DNA from: Methylobacterium nodulans ORS 2060
GTDB lineage: Bacteria; Pseudomonadota; Alphaproteobacteria; Rhizobiales; Beijerinckiaceae
NCBI RefSeq assembly: GCF_000022085.1
Contig: NC_011894.1
Location: 3,499,501-3,563,500, forward strand
Reading direction: 5' to 3'
DNA length: 64,000 nucleotides
Every line of letters starts with the position of its first letter. Positions within the stretch are counted from its first letter, which is position 1. The translations under genes and the position numbers were made by a program. The notes below the pieces were generated by a model. That model did not search any database and was not told where the DNA came from. It saw nothing but the letters and a program-made list of their open reading frames with translations. Positions 8,861 to 17,115 of the stretch are shown here, in pieces.

Positions 8861-10114
8861 TCAGTGCGCAACGGCGGCCGCCGCGGCCTCGTCGATCAGG
8901 CGCCCGGTGCGGAAGCGGTCGAGTGTAAAGGGCGCGTTGATCTCGTGCGGCATCCCGGTCGCCAGGGTATGCGCGAAGACGTGGCCCGAGCCGGGTGTCG
9001 CCTTGAAGCCGCCGGTGCCCCAGCCGCAGTTCACGAACAGGTTCGGCACCGGGGTCTTCCCGATGATCGGCGAGCGGTCCGGCGTGACGTCGACGATGCC
9101 GCCCCAGGAGCGAAGCATGCGCATCCGCGTGAACTGCGGAAACAGCTCGCAGATCGCGTCGAGGGTGTGGTTGGTGATGTGGAGGCCGCCCTGCTGGCTG
9201 TAGGACGTGTACTGGTCGGTGCCGGCACCGATCACGAGCTCGCCCTTGTCGGATTGCGAGATGTAGGCGTGAACCGCGTTCGACATCACGACGCAGGGGA
9301 AGACCGGCTTGACCGGTTCGGAAACGAGGGCCTGGAGCGGATAGCTTTCAAGCGGCATCCGCACGCCGGCCATGGCCATCACAGTGCTGGTATTGCCAGC
9401 AGCGACGACGCCGATCCGGCCGGCGCCGATGTAGCCACGGGTCGTCTCGACCCCGACTGCCGCCCCGGCAAGATCGCGCCGGATGCTCTTCACCTCGCAG
9501 TTCTGGATGATGTCGACGCCCCTTGCATCTGCGCTGCGGGCGTAACCCCAGGCTACCGCATCGTGGCGGGCCGTCCCGGCGCGGCGCTGGAGCGCGCCGC
9601 CGAGGACCGGATACCGGAGCGAGGAAGAGATATCGAGAGGCGGGCAGAACTCCTTGCACTGCTCCTTCGTCAGCCACTCGTTGTCGATGCCGTTGAGGCG
9701 GTTCGCGTAAACGTGGCGCTTGAAGCTCTGGACGTCGTGAATGTTGTGCGCAAGCATGAGGACGCCGCGCTGCGAGAACATGACGTTGTAGTTGAGCTCC
9801 TGCGACAGGCCTTCCCAGAGCTTCAAGGCATGCTCATAGATGCCGGCGCTTTCGTCGTAGAGGTAGTTGGAGCGGATGATCGTCGTGTTGCGGCCGGTAT
9901 TGCCGCCGCCGATCCACCCCTTCTCCAAGACGGCGACGTTGGTAATGCCGTGGACGCTCGCGAGATAGTAGGCGGTCGCGAGCCCGTGGGCGCCGCCGCC
10001 GACGATCACGACATCGTAATGACGTTTCGGCTGAGGGTCTCGCCATTGGCGGCCCCAGCCCTGATGGCCATTCAGGGCCTCGGTCAGGAGAGATGATAGA
10101 GAGAAGCGGCGCAT
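8861..10114 (-). CDS. soxB: Sarcosine oxidase beta subunit
   Basis: 417 residues, full length. Catalytic FAD/FMN subunit of heterotetrameric sarcosine oxidase. The Rossmann motif [18 protein letters not shown] is at residues ~35-52. [14 protein letters not shown] contains His184, which matches the histidine covalently bound to FMN in characterised enzymes. The C-terminus has [13 protein letters not shown] and [20 protein letters not shown]. First gene of soxBDAG-sdaA. The start, [10 protein letters not shown], is the usual one for the family. It is divergent from a GlxA/AraC regulator, with a 207-base gap that holds palindromic candidate operator sites. Confidence 0.97.
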   Translation of the reverse strand: MRRFSLSSLLTEALNGHQGWGRQWRDPQPKRHYDVVIVGGGAHGLATAYYLASVHGITNVAVLEKGWIGGGNTGRNTTIIRSNYLYDESAGIYEHALKLWEGLSQELNYNVMFSQRGVLMLAHNIHDVQSFKRHVYANRLNGIDNEWLTKEQCKEFCPPLDISSSLRYPVLGGALQRRAGTARHDAVAWGYARSADARGVDIIQNCEVKSIRRDLAGAAVGVETTRGYIGAGRIGVVAAGNTSTVMAMAGVRMPLESYPLQALVSEPVKPVFPCVVMSNAVHAYISQSDKGELVIGAGTDQYTSYSQQGGLHITNHTLDAICELFPQFTRMRMLRSWGGIVDVTPDRSPIIGKTPVPNLFVNCGWGTGGFKATPGSGHVFAHTLATGMPHEINAPFTLDRFRTGRLIDEAAAAAVAH

Positions 10115-10321
10115 CGATCGGCCTCACGTGATGATCAATACTGCGTTGCCCTCCGCAGCGCGGCTTCGTCCAAGGCGACGGCGAGTTTCGGATTTACGAC
10201 TTGGGCTCACTCCCGCTCGGCCGGGGAAGCGTTGCCGGTCGGCAATGCGACTTCCTGCGTCCGCTCCGTCGAAATCTGCTAAAAGCGTCCCTTCAGCCGT
10301 CGGAACGGGCGGAGCAGGAGC
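10115..10321. promoter_or_regulatory. Divergent soxB / gbdR promoter region with palindromic motif
   Basis: This 207-base gap must contain both promoters. At 10232-10245 there is a perfect inverted repeat, TTGCCG-GT-CGGCAA. It overlaps GTCG-GCAATG-CGAC at 10238-10251. The core GCAATGCGAC closely matches GCAATGGGAC (minus strand) found twice upstream of the betaine importer near 28654 and 28777. The motif also resembles the TGTCGC-N8-AA half-site known for ArgR-type GATase/AraC regulators. I infer binding by the adjacent regulator. No -35/-10 pair could be assigned with confidence. Confidence 0.5.
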
Positions 10322-11326
10322 ATGTACGCGGCAAGCAATTTGGGACGCTCGCCACAGACGAGGTCGATCGGCTTCATGCTGGTCGACAAGTTTTCGATGA
10401 TCGCGTTCGCCTCGGCGATCGAACCGCTCAGGCTCGCGAATCGGGCCGCCGGGCGCGAGCTGTACCGCTACTCGACCTGGTCGGAGGCGGGACAATCGTG
10501 CACGGCCTCGAACGGGATAGAGGTCAAGGTCTCGGGCCGCTTCTCGGAGGCGGTCGACCTCGACTTCATGATCGTCTGCGGCGGCATCGACATCCACCTT
10601 CTGGACCACAGGGCCCTCAATGCGGCACTCCGGCGCGGAGCGAAGCTCGGCGCGGCCCTAGGGGCGGTCTGCACCGGCACCTACGTACTCGCCAAAGCCG
10701 GCCTCCTCGAAGGCTACCGGGCCACCATCCACTGGGAGAACCTGCCGGGGCTCGCCTCGGAGCATGCCGGCCTCGAACTCGGCTCGGACCTCTTCGAGAT
10801 CGATCGCAACCGCTTTACGTGCAGCGGCGGCACGGCCTCGGCCGACATGATGCTGTCGATGATCATGCAGGATCATGGACCGGACATCGCGTCGGACGTC
10901 GCGGACCAGCTGATCCACCACCGGATCCGCGAAGCTGGCGAGCGGCAGCGGATGGATCTGCGCATGCGGCTCGGCATCTCGCATCCCAAGCTGCTGCGGG
11001 TTGTCGCCCTGATGCAGGAATCGCTCGAAGAGCCCCTGAGCAGCCAGGATCTCGCTGATTCCGTCCAATTGTCCACCCGGCAGCTTGAGCGCCTGTTCTT
11101 TAAATACCTGGGGCAATCGCCGGCGAAGTACTATCTGCGCGTTCGGCTGGACAAGGCGCGCTGCCTGATCCGGCAGACGGCGATGCCGCTGCTATCGGTC
11201 GCCATGGAATGTGGGTTCACCTCGGCATCGCATTTCTCGAAGGCTTATGTCGACTGTTACGGCCACCCTCCCAGTTCCGAGCGCAAGGCGACCCCGCGAT
11301 CGTTGTCCGGGGTCCCCGCGAAATGA
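10322..11326 (+). CDS. gbdR: GlxA/AraC-family transcriptional regulator, GbdR-like
   Basis: 334 residues with two domains. Residues ~15-190 form a DJ-1/PfpI (GATase1-like) ligand domain (IGFMLVDKFSMIAFASAIEPL, LGAVCTGTYVLAKAGLL, ENLPGLASEHAG). Residues ~220-320 form an AraC DNA-binding domain with two helix-turn-helices (LADSVQLSTRQLERLFFKYL and MECGFTSASHFSKAYVDCYG). This architecture is shared by Pseudomonas GbdR, CdhR and ArgR. Its position, divergent from soxB and next to gbcAB/dgcAB, makes an activator of glycine-betaine or dimethylglycine catabolism the best guess. The symbol is assigned by context and architecture, not by tested function. Confidence 0.85.
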   Translation: MYAASNLGRSPQTRSIGFMLVDKFSMIAFASAIEPLRLANRAAGRELYRYSTWSEAGQSCTASNGIEVKVSGRFSEAVDLDFMIVCGGIDIHLLDHRALNAALRRGAKLGAALGAVCTGTYVLAKAGLLEGYRATIHWENLPGLASEHAGLELGSDLFEIDRNRFTCSGGTASADMMLSMIMQDHGPDIASDVADQLIHHRIREAGERQRMDLRMRLGISHPKLLRVVALMQESLEEPLSSQDLADSVQLSTRQLERLFFKYLGQSPAKYYLRVRLDKARCLIRQTAMPLLSVAMECGFTSASHFSKAYVDCYGHPPSSERKATPRSLSGVPAK

Positions 11327-11490
11327 CCAAAGCTTACCGCGGACCCTTGTCAACGACAGGCATCCCTTCATGCACCTTCTGCGGCTGATGCCGCCCGGGC
11401 ACTTTGATGGCTTGTCTTGCGCGTGAAATCGCACAAGCCGCCCGTTCAGCCGCGGCAGAGCGGGCTAAAGCAGAGCCCGAGCGGGTTGAG

Positions 11491-11758
11491 TCATACGGCT
11501 TCCGGTTGATTCCTTCCGAGACGAGGACGCGCGGGGAACCCCTCTCCCGTGCGGGAGAGGGGCAGGCGATCGAAGATCGCGCGTGAGGGCCCAGGTGGTT
11601 CAGCAAGTATCCTGAACCGTCCCGCTGCCAGCACCACGGTTGTGGGTGCTTGCTGCACGGTCCGGGACCCTCACCCCTACCCCTCTCCCGCTCGGGAGAG
11701 GGGATCCCGCGGTTCCCGCGCCCTCTTGTCTCCGAACAGATCAATCGGATGCCGTATC
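11491..11758. repeat. Long imperfect palindromic element (~268 bases)
   Basis: The left arm (11491-11562) and the reverse complement of the right arm (11683-11758) align over ~70 bases: ATACGGCTTCCGGTTGAT at the outer left pairs with ATACGGCATCCGATTGAT at the outer right. Each arm ends inward in its own mini-hairpin, CCCCTCTCCCG-N-CGGGAGAGGGG style (11539-11562 and 11679-11703). The centre also pairs: GTGAGGGCCC near 11583 with GGGACCCTCAC near 11664. No coding capacity was found. The rest of the 501-base gap between gbdR and the dodecin gene holds nothing recognisable. It resembles a non-autonomous palindromic repeat. Confidence 0.75.
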
Positions 11759-11827
11759 AGGCTGGGCAATCGAGCTGGCCTGGATCCGCTTCGATGAGCG
11801 GCCCTCGGAGGGGGCGCCTCACCGAAA

Positions 11828-12043
11828 TCATCCAGCATCCTCAAGCGTAAATCCGACCTTAAGTGTCACTTGGTAATGTTGCACATTCTCACCAACAATA
11901 TCTCCGCGCGTCTCAACTACTTCAAACCACCGCATATTGCGAACAGTCGCTGCCGCTCGTTTAACCGCAGCATTGATGGCGTCTGAGACGCTCTCCTTCG
12001 ACGTGCCAACAAGCTCGATCACCTTGAAGACATGCTCTGCCAC
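11828..12043 (-). CDS. Dodecin (flavin-binding dodecamer)
   Basis: 71 residues, exactly dodecin size. Dodecins assemble as hollow dodecamers that bind riboflavin/FMN/FAD or CoA and buffer free flavin. Visible hallmarks are HVFKVIELVGTSKESVSDAI, the flavin-stacking tryptophan in VRNMRWFEVVETRGDI, and the C-terminal strand HYQVTLKVGFTLE. A GTG start at 12043 is chosen because GGGAGG stands six bases upstream and it gives the normal dodecin N-terminus; the open frame extends 13 residues further without homology. It sits between the betaine regulator and gbcA, in a region dense in flavoenzymes. Confidence 0.93.
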   Translation of the reverse strand: MAEHVFKVIELVGTSKESVSDAINAAVKRAAATVRNMRWFEVVETRGDIVGENVQHYQVTLKVGFTLEDAG

Positions 12044-12543
12044 AGCTACCTCCCTCTCACAACTTTTGACGCGTATGCGCAACTGGATTGGAGCGAGGCC
12101 TCGAGATTGGCGACTGCTCGGGCATCAGGTGGAAGTGTAGCAGCGCTCGGCCAGTACCGCCATGCATGAAGCCGCTACGCTACCATGTCGGTCGCGAGCG
12201 AGCCTCCTTTCTCTCCGGAGAGGGGCCCGCAGTGGCTTCGCCGAGTTGAAGGCGCCGCCGCGGCCTGCCGTGGCCCAGCGCTGACGGTGGCACGGCGAGC
12301 GACAGCCGTGACCACACCGAGCTTGCCCGATCACCACAACAATGGGCGCGGCGGCCCTCAAGCCCGGATTCCAAATCTGGATTCATGGGCAATCCAGATC
12401 CGTCCGTTGCCAGCGTCTCCCGCGCGCCTGGGACGCGTCGCATCGAGCCAACGGAATGTCGCTGCCATGGCAGCGTGGAGCCGGCATCGACGCATAATCA
12501 TGCCGTCAACCAATCGCTCGGTGCAGCAGTCCCGGAGAATCCC
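12044..12543. promoter_or_regulatory. Intergenic region upstream of gbcA with two palindromes
   Basis: A 500-base gap between the divergent dodecin gene and gbcA; no convincing gene. Two palindromes stand out. ATCTGGATT (12375-12383) pairs perfectly with AATCCAGAT (12391-12399) across a seven-base loop. GCTGCCATGGCAGC at 12461-12474 is a perfect 14-base palindrome, preceded by TGTC so that TGTCGC is present, as in ArgR-type half-sites. Either could be an operator for the GlxA-type regulator. CGGAGA six bases before the gbcA ATG is a good ribosome-binding site. Confidence 0.4.
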
Positions 12544-13803
12544 ATGCTCGACGTTACGCCGACTCCGTTGCAGCGGCTGCTTCAGGAGCGCCGCCCCGGC
12601 TACACGCTCCAGGCCCCCTTCTATACGAGCCCGGAGATCTTCGAAGCCGACATGGAAGTGATCTTTGGGCGGCACTGGATCTATGTCGGCGTCGAGCCGG
12701 ACGTGCCGGAGCCGGGCGACGTCATGGTCGTCGATATCGGCAAGACGTCGGTCGCGATCGTTCGCGACGACGACGAGCAGATCCGCGCCTTCCACAATGT
12801 CTGCCGCCACCGGGGCGCCCGGCTCGTCCATGAGGAAAAGAGTACGGTCGGCAATCTTGTGTGCCGCTACCATTCCTGGACCTACGACCTCACCGGCAGC
12901 CTGATTCACGCCGAGCACATGGGGCCGAACTTCAGCAAGGGCTGCCACGGGCTGAAGCCGGTGCATGTCCGTTCGCTGGCCGGCCTGCTCTTCATCTGCC
13001 TCGCGGAGCAGCCGCCGGCAGATTTCGACGAGATGGCGGCAAAGCTCGGCCCCTATCTCGAGCCGCACAACGTCCGGAACACCAAGGTAGCCTTCCAGAA
13101 GGACATCGTGGAGCCGGGCAACTGGAAGCTCACAATGGAGAACAATCGCGAGTGCTACCACTGCAACGCGAACCATCCCGAGCTGACCGTGCCGCTCTTC
13201 GCCTACGGCTTCGGCTTCGCGCCTCAGGAGATGGATGAGACCGACCGCGCCAATGCCGAGCGCTACGGCTGTCTCCTGAAGACCCGGCATGCCGAGTGGG
13301 AGAGCGAGGGGTTGCCCTCGAAGGAGATCGACGAGCTCGACACCAGGGTCACGGGCTTCCGCACCGAGCGGCTTCCGCTCGACGGCGAAGGCGAGTCCCA
13401 CACCCTCGACACGAAGGCCGCCTGCAAGAAGCTCCTGGGCAATTTCTCCAACGCCAAGCTCGGCGGCCTGTCCGTCTGGACGCAGCCGAATTCGTGGCAC
13501 CATTTCCTCGGCGACCATATCGTCACGTTTTCGGTGCTGCCGCTTGACGCGGAGCGCTCGTTGCTGCGCACCAAGTGGCTGGTCCACAAGGACGCGGTCG
13601 AGGGCGTCGACTACGACCTCGAGAACCTGACCAGCGTCTGGCAGGCAACGAACGACCAGGACAGCGAGCTCGTCGGCTTCTGCCAGCAGGGGGTGCACAG
13701 CCCGGCCTATCAGCCCGGCCCCTACTCTCCGCATACGGAGATGCTCGTCGAGAAATTCTGCAATTGGTATGTCGGCCGCATGGCCGCGCATCTCGAGCGC
13801 TGA
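12544..13803 (+). CDS. gbcA: Glycine betaine monooxygenase, Rieske oxygenase component
   Basis: 419 residues. Rieske non-heme iron oxygenase that demethylates glycine betaine to dimethylglycine, releasing formaldehyde. The Rieske cluster ligands are Cys87-x-His89 (NVCRHRGARL) and Cys107-x2-His110 (LVCRYHSW). The mononuclear iron site is in NNRECYHCNANHPEL (His206, His211). The long open frame starts at 12385, but the start MLDVTPTPLQRLL at 12544 has the ribosome-binding site and the conserved N-terminus. gbcB follows one base after its stop. A relative acting on stachydrine or carnitine is possible, but the surrounding dgc/sox genes favour betaine. Confidence 0.94.
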   Translation: MLDVTPTPLQRLLQERRPGYTLQAPFYTSPEIFEADMEVIFGRHWIYVGVEPDVPEPGDVMVVDIGKTSVAIVRDDDEQIRAFHNVCRHRGARLVHEEKSTVGNLVCRYHSWTYDLTGSLIHAEHMGPNFSKGCHGLKPVHVRSLAGLLFICLAEQPPADFDEMAAKLGPYLEPHNVRNTKVAFQKDIVEPGNWKLTMENNRECYHCNANHPELTVPLFAYGFGFAPQEMDETDRANAERYGCLLKTRHAEWESEGLPSKEIDELDTRVTGFRTERLPLDGEGESHTLDTKAACKKLLGNFSNAKLGGLSVWTQPNSWHHFLGDHIVTFSVLPLDAERSLLRTKWLVHKDAVEGVDYDLENLTSVWQATNDQDSELVGFCQQGVHSPAYQPGPYSPHTEMLVEKFCNWYVGRMAAHLER

Positions 13804-13804
13804 C

Positions 13805-14932
13805 ATGGCATTCCCCTCTGCCCAAACCATGCTCGAGCCGGCGGCCGCTCGGCTCGCGGCCTCCGGTGACTGGAACGCCGAAGCCGACGACCAACTCGTC
13901 TGCGTCGCCGTCCGGGACGAAACGCACGACGTGAAAACGTTTGTGTTCGCGCCCGCAGCGCCGCAACGTTTCGTGTATGCGCCGGGCCAGTTCCTGACCT
14001 TTGCCTTCGAGATCGACGGCGAGACGATCCATCGCTGCTACACGATCTCGTCGGCTCCGACGCGGCCCGGGGCGGCTTCCATCACGGTCAAGCGCGTGCC
14101 CGGCGGGCCTGTGTCGAATTGGCTGCACGACCGTCTGCGGGCCGGCGACATCGTGCGGGCCGTCGGCCCGATGGGCGAGTTCTCATGCTTCACCCATCCG
14201 GCCCCGAAATACCTCTTCCTGTCAGGTGGCAGCGGCATCACTCCGATGATGTCCATGGCGCGCACCTTCCACGATCTCGGCGAGGCGCGGGACGTCTCGT
14301 TCGTCCACTCGGCGCGCACGCCCGCGGACATCATCTTCCGCAGCGAGCTCGAGCGGATGGCGCAACTCGACACCGCGTTCCGCTTCGTCGCCATCTGCGA
14401 GGACCAGGCTCCCGGCGAAAGCTGGAACGGTCCGACGGGACGGATCTCCATCGACGCGCTTCGCGACGCGGTCCCTGACTTCCTCGATCGCGAGGTCTTC
14501 GTCTGCGGTCCCAAACCCTACATGGCGGCCGTCCGCACGATGCTGGCCAATGCCGGCTTCGACATGCGGAGGCACCACGAGGAGAGCTTCGACTTCGACG
14601 AACTGCCATCGGTCGAGAGGGAGGCGGCGGTCGAGGCACAACAGGAACTGGACGCGCCGAGGAGTGGTCGGACGTTCCGGGTGGAATTTGCAAAGACGCG
14701 CCGCGTGCTCGAATGCCCCGAGGATGTCACCGTGCTCGAGGCGGCCCGAAAGGCCGGTCTGCGTCTTCCATCCTCGTGCACGAAGGGCCTGTGCGGCACC
14801 TGCAAGTCGAAGATCGCATCCGGAACGGTTGCGATGAGCCATGCCGGCGGCATCCGCCAGCGCGAGATCGACGCCGGCATGGCGCTCCTGTGCTGCTCCA
14901 AGCCGACGAGCGACCTCGTCATCGACCGATAG
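13805..14932 (+). CDS. gbcB: Glycine betaine monooxygenase, reductase component
   Basis: 375 residues. Transfers electrons from NAD(P)H through FAD and a plant-type [2Fe-2S] centre to GbcA. Domain order: FAD-binding (HRCYTISSAP, residues ~75-90), NAD-binding (YLFLSGGSGITPMMSMAR; EVFVCGPKPYMAAVR) and C-terminal ferredoxin (SSCTKGLCGTCKSKI then LLCCSK, giving C-x4-C-x2-C and the fourth cysteine). The first ATG after gbcA (13805) is used; MLEPAAARL at 13829 is an alternative. Contiguity with gbcA implies one transcript. Confidence 0.93.
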   Translation: MAFPSAQTMLEPAAARLAASGDWNAEADDQLVCVAVRDETHDVKTFVFAPAAPQRFVYAPGQFLTFAFEIDGETIHRCYTISSAPTRPGAASITVKRVPGGPVSNWLHDRLRAGDIVRAVGPMGEFSCFTHPAPKYLFLSGGSGITPMMSMARTFHDLGEARDVSFVHSARTPADIIFRSELERMAQLDTAFRFVAICEDQAPGESWNGPTGRISIDALRDAVPDFLDREVFVCGPKPYMAAVRTMLANAGFDMRRHHEESFDFDELPSVEREAAVEAQQELDAPRSGRTFRVEFAKTRRVLECPEDVTVLEAARKAGLRLPSSCTKGLCGTCKSKIASGTVAMSHAGGIRQREIDAGMALLCCSKPTSDLVIDR

Positions 14933-14996
14933 CGCGTCCTCGGCCGCTCGTCGGCAGAGGGCAATCGGAAGTCTCTAGCCCTCGGGAGTTGTCCCC

Positions 14997-17039
14997 GTGA
15001 TCGCCAATGCCGACGCGTTGCTCAAGCCCCTGACCATCAAGGGCCTGACAATCCGCAACCGGGTCATGTCCACGAGCCACGCCCCTGGATACGGCCGGGA
15101 CGGAAAGCCGCAGGAGCGCTATCAGCTCTATCACGAGGAGAAGGCCAAGGGCGGCATCGGTCTGACCATGTTCGGCGGCTCCTCGTCTGTGGCACTCGAC
15201 AGCCCGGCCGCGCCCTGGAACCAGATTTCGGTCGCCGACGACTCGGTGATCCCCTTCTTTCGCGAGTTCTCCGACCGCGTGCACCGTCACGGTGCGAAGC
15301 TCATGATCCAGCTGACCCACATGGGTCGGCGGACAAAATGGGACACCGAGCACTGGCTGCCGACGGTCTCGCCGTCGCCGCGTCGCGAACCGGCCTCCCG
15401 CACGATCCCCAAGGAGATCGAGGAGGAGGACATCGCCCGGATCGTGAAAAGCTTCGCCGATGCCGTGCGGCGCTGCCGCGAGGGCGGCCTCGACGGCTGC
15501 GAGGTCTCTGCGGCGCATGGCCACCTCATCGACCAGTTCTGGTCGCCTTCGGTCAATCAGCGGACGGACAAATACGGCGGTAGTCTCGAGAACCGGATGC
15601 GCTTCGGCATCGAGGTGCTCGAGGCCATGCGCGAAGCGGCCGGGGACGACTACGTCATCGGTATCCGCATGTCCGGCGACGAGATGATCGCGGATGGTCT
15701 GAGCCACGAGGATTGCGTCGCCATTGCCACCGAATATGCCAGGCGCGGGCTCGTCGACTTCCTCAACATCCTCGGCGGCCAGGCCCGTGACGATATGGCC
15801 CATGCGATCTCGCTGCCGAACATGTCGTTCCCGGTCGCGCCGTTCCTTTTTCTGCCGAGCGCGATCAAGCGGGAGGTGGACGTACCGGTATTTCATGCCC
15901 AGCGCGTCACCGACCTCGCCACGGCCGCCCGGGCCGTCGCCGAGGGCCATGTCGACATGGTCGCAATGACCCGCGCCCACATCGCGGATCCGCATCTCGT
16001 CCGGAAGTTGTCCGAAGGCCGGGCAGACGACATTCGGCAATGCGTCGGTGCCGGCTATTGCATCGATCGCATCTATGTCGGGAAAGACGCCCTGTGCATC
16101 CAGAATGCCGCCACCGGCCGTGAAGCGACGATGCCGCACGAGATCCGCCGTGCGGAGGTGAAGCGGCGCGTCGTCGTCGTGGGCGCCGGCCCTGCCGGAC
16201 TGGAAGCCGCCCGGGTCGCGGCCGAGCGCGGGCATTCGGTCGTCCTGTTCGAGAAGAACGCGGCCGCGGGCGGACAGATCACCATCGCCGCGAAGGCCGG
16301 CTGGCGGGAGGCCATGTCGGGCATTACACGCTGGCTGTTGTCCCAAGTGACCAAGCTCGGCGTCGACATTCGCCTCGGAACCGAGGCGACCGAGGCGGCC
16401 GTGCTCGCCGAGAAGCCGGACGTAGTCATCGTCGCGACCGGAGGCACGCCCTCTCGTGGCCATGCCAAGGGCGAGGAGGCTCATGCCGTGACGACGGTCG
16501 ACGTTCTCACCGGCGCGGTCGAGCCGACCGGGTCCGTCCTCCTCTACGATGAGATGGGCCAGCACAACGCCGCCTCCGTGGCGGAACTCCTGGCCAAGCG
16601 CGGCTGCCTCGTCGAGATGGTCACGCATGACCGCATGATTGCGGAAGAGGTCGGCACGACGAACCAGCCGATCCATCTGCGTGAGCTGTACAAGCTCGGC
16701 GTGATGATGACGCCGAACATGGAGCTGATCGAGATCTATCCCGAGGGCAACCGGCTCGTCGCCGCCCTGCGCAACACGATGACGGATGCGGAAGAGGAGC
16801 GGGTCGTCGACCGCGTGGTCGTCGAACACGGCACCCTGCCGGTCGAGGGGCTGTACCACGCGCTCAAGGCGGGCTCGGTCAACCGGGGGCAGACCGACCA
16901 GGCGGCAATCGTCCGCGGCGAGCCGCAGCCTCACGATCTCTCCAAGGGCTACGCGCTGTACCGCATCGGCGATGCCGTCGCGGGCCGCAACATCCATGCG
17001 GCCATCTACGACGCCTTGCGTCTCTGCAAGGACCTCTGA
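14997..17039 (+). CDS. dgcA: Dimethylglycine demethylase subunit DgcA (flavin/iron-sulfur oxidoreductase)
   Basis: 680 residues. Demethylates dimethylglycine to sarcosine. The N-terminal TIM barrel is of the old-yellow-enzyme/trimethylamine-dehydrogenase type (FDN-like core AAHGHLIDQFWSPSVNQRTD, KYGGSLENRMRFG). The C-terminal FAD/NAD domain has VVVVGAGPAGLEAARVAAE (~385-403). The iron-sulfur region reads CVGAGYCIDRI...CIQNAA (Cys349, Cys355, Cys367): the second of the four usual cysteines (C-x2-C-x2-C-x12-C) is alanine. A GTG start at 14997 has GGGAG nine bases upstream. Followed by dgcB and the electron-transfer flavoprotein genes, the usual partners. Confidence 0.92.
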   Translation: MIANADALLKPLTIKGLTIRNRVMSTSHAPGYGRDGKPQERYQLYHEEKAKGGIGLTMFGGSSSVALDSPAAPWNQISVADDSVIPFFREFSDRVHRHGAKLMIQLTHMGRRTKWDTEHWLPTVSPSPRREPASRTIPKEIEEEDIARIVKSFADAVRRCREGGLDGCEVSAAHGHLIDQFWSPSVNQRTDKYGGSLENRMRFGIEVLEAMREAAGDDYVIGIRMSGDEMIADGLSHEDCVAIATEYARRGLVDFLNILGGQARDDMAHAISLPNMSFPVAPFLFLPSAIKREVDVPVFHAQRVTDLATAARAVAEGHVDMVAMTRAHIADPHLVRKLSEGRADDIRQCVGAGYCIDRIYVGKDALCIQNAATGREATMPHEIRRAEVKRRVVVVGAGPAGLEAARVAAERGHSVVLFEKNAAAGGQITIAAKAGWREAMSGITRWLLSQVTKLGVDIRLGTEATEAAVLAEKPDVVIVATGGTPSRGHAKGEEAHAVTTVDVLTGAVEPTGSVLLYDEMGQHNAASVAELLAKRGCLVEMVTHDRMIAEEVGTTNQPIHLRELYKLGVMMTPNMELIEIYPEGNRLVAALRNTMTDAEEERVVDRVVVEHGTLPVEGLYHALKAGSVNRGQTDQAAIVRGEPQPHDLSKGYALYRIGDAVAGRNIHAAIYDALRLCKDL

Positions 17040-17115
17040 AACCGCTTAAGGCCCCGTCGCGGACGCTCAGCACCGGCCGCGACCGGGCGGCCCATCGAGA
17101 ATCGGCAACCCGACC

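Noticed and set aside
11539..11703. CRISPR-like repeated CTCTCCCG units
   Set aside because: Only two units, in inverted orientation, without regular spacers; they are hairpin arms of a palindromic element.
12125..12443. Short minus-strand frames upstream of gbcA
   Set aside because: No family character; overlap the palindromes and the likely promoter of gbcA.
14919..16997. 692-codon minus-strand open frame opposite dgcA
   Set aside because: Antisense shadow in GC-rich DNA; His/Asp/Arg-rich text without family features.
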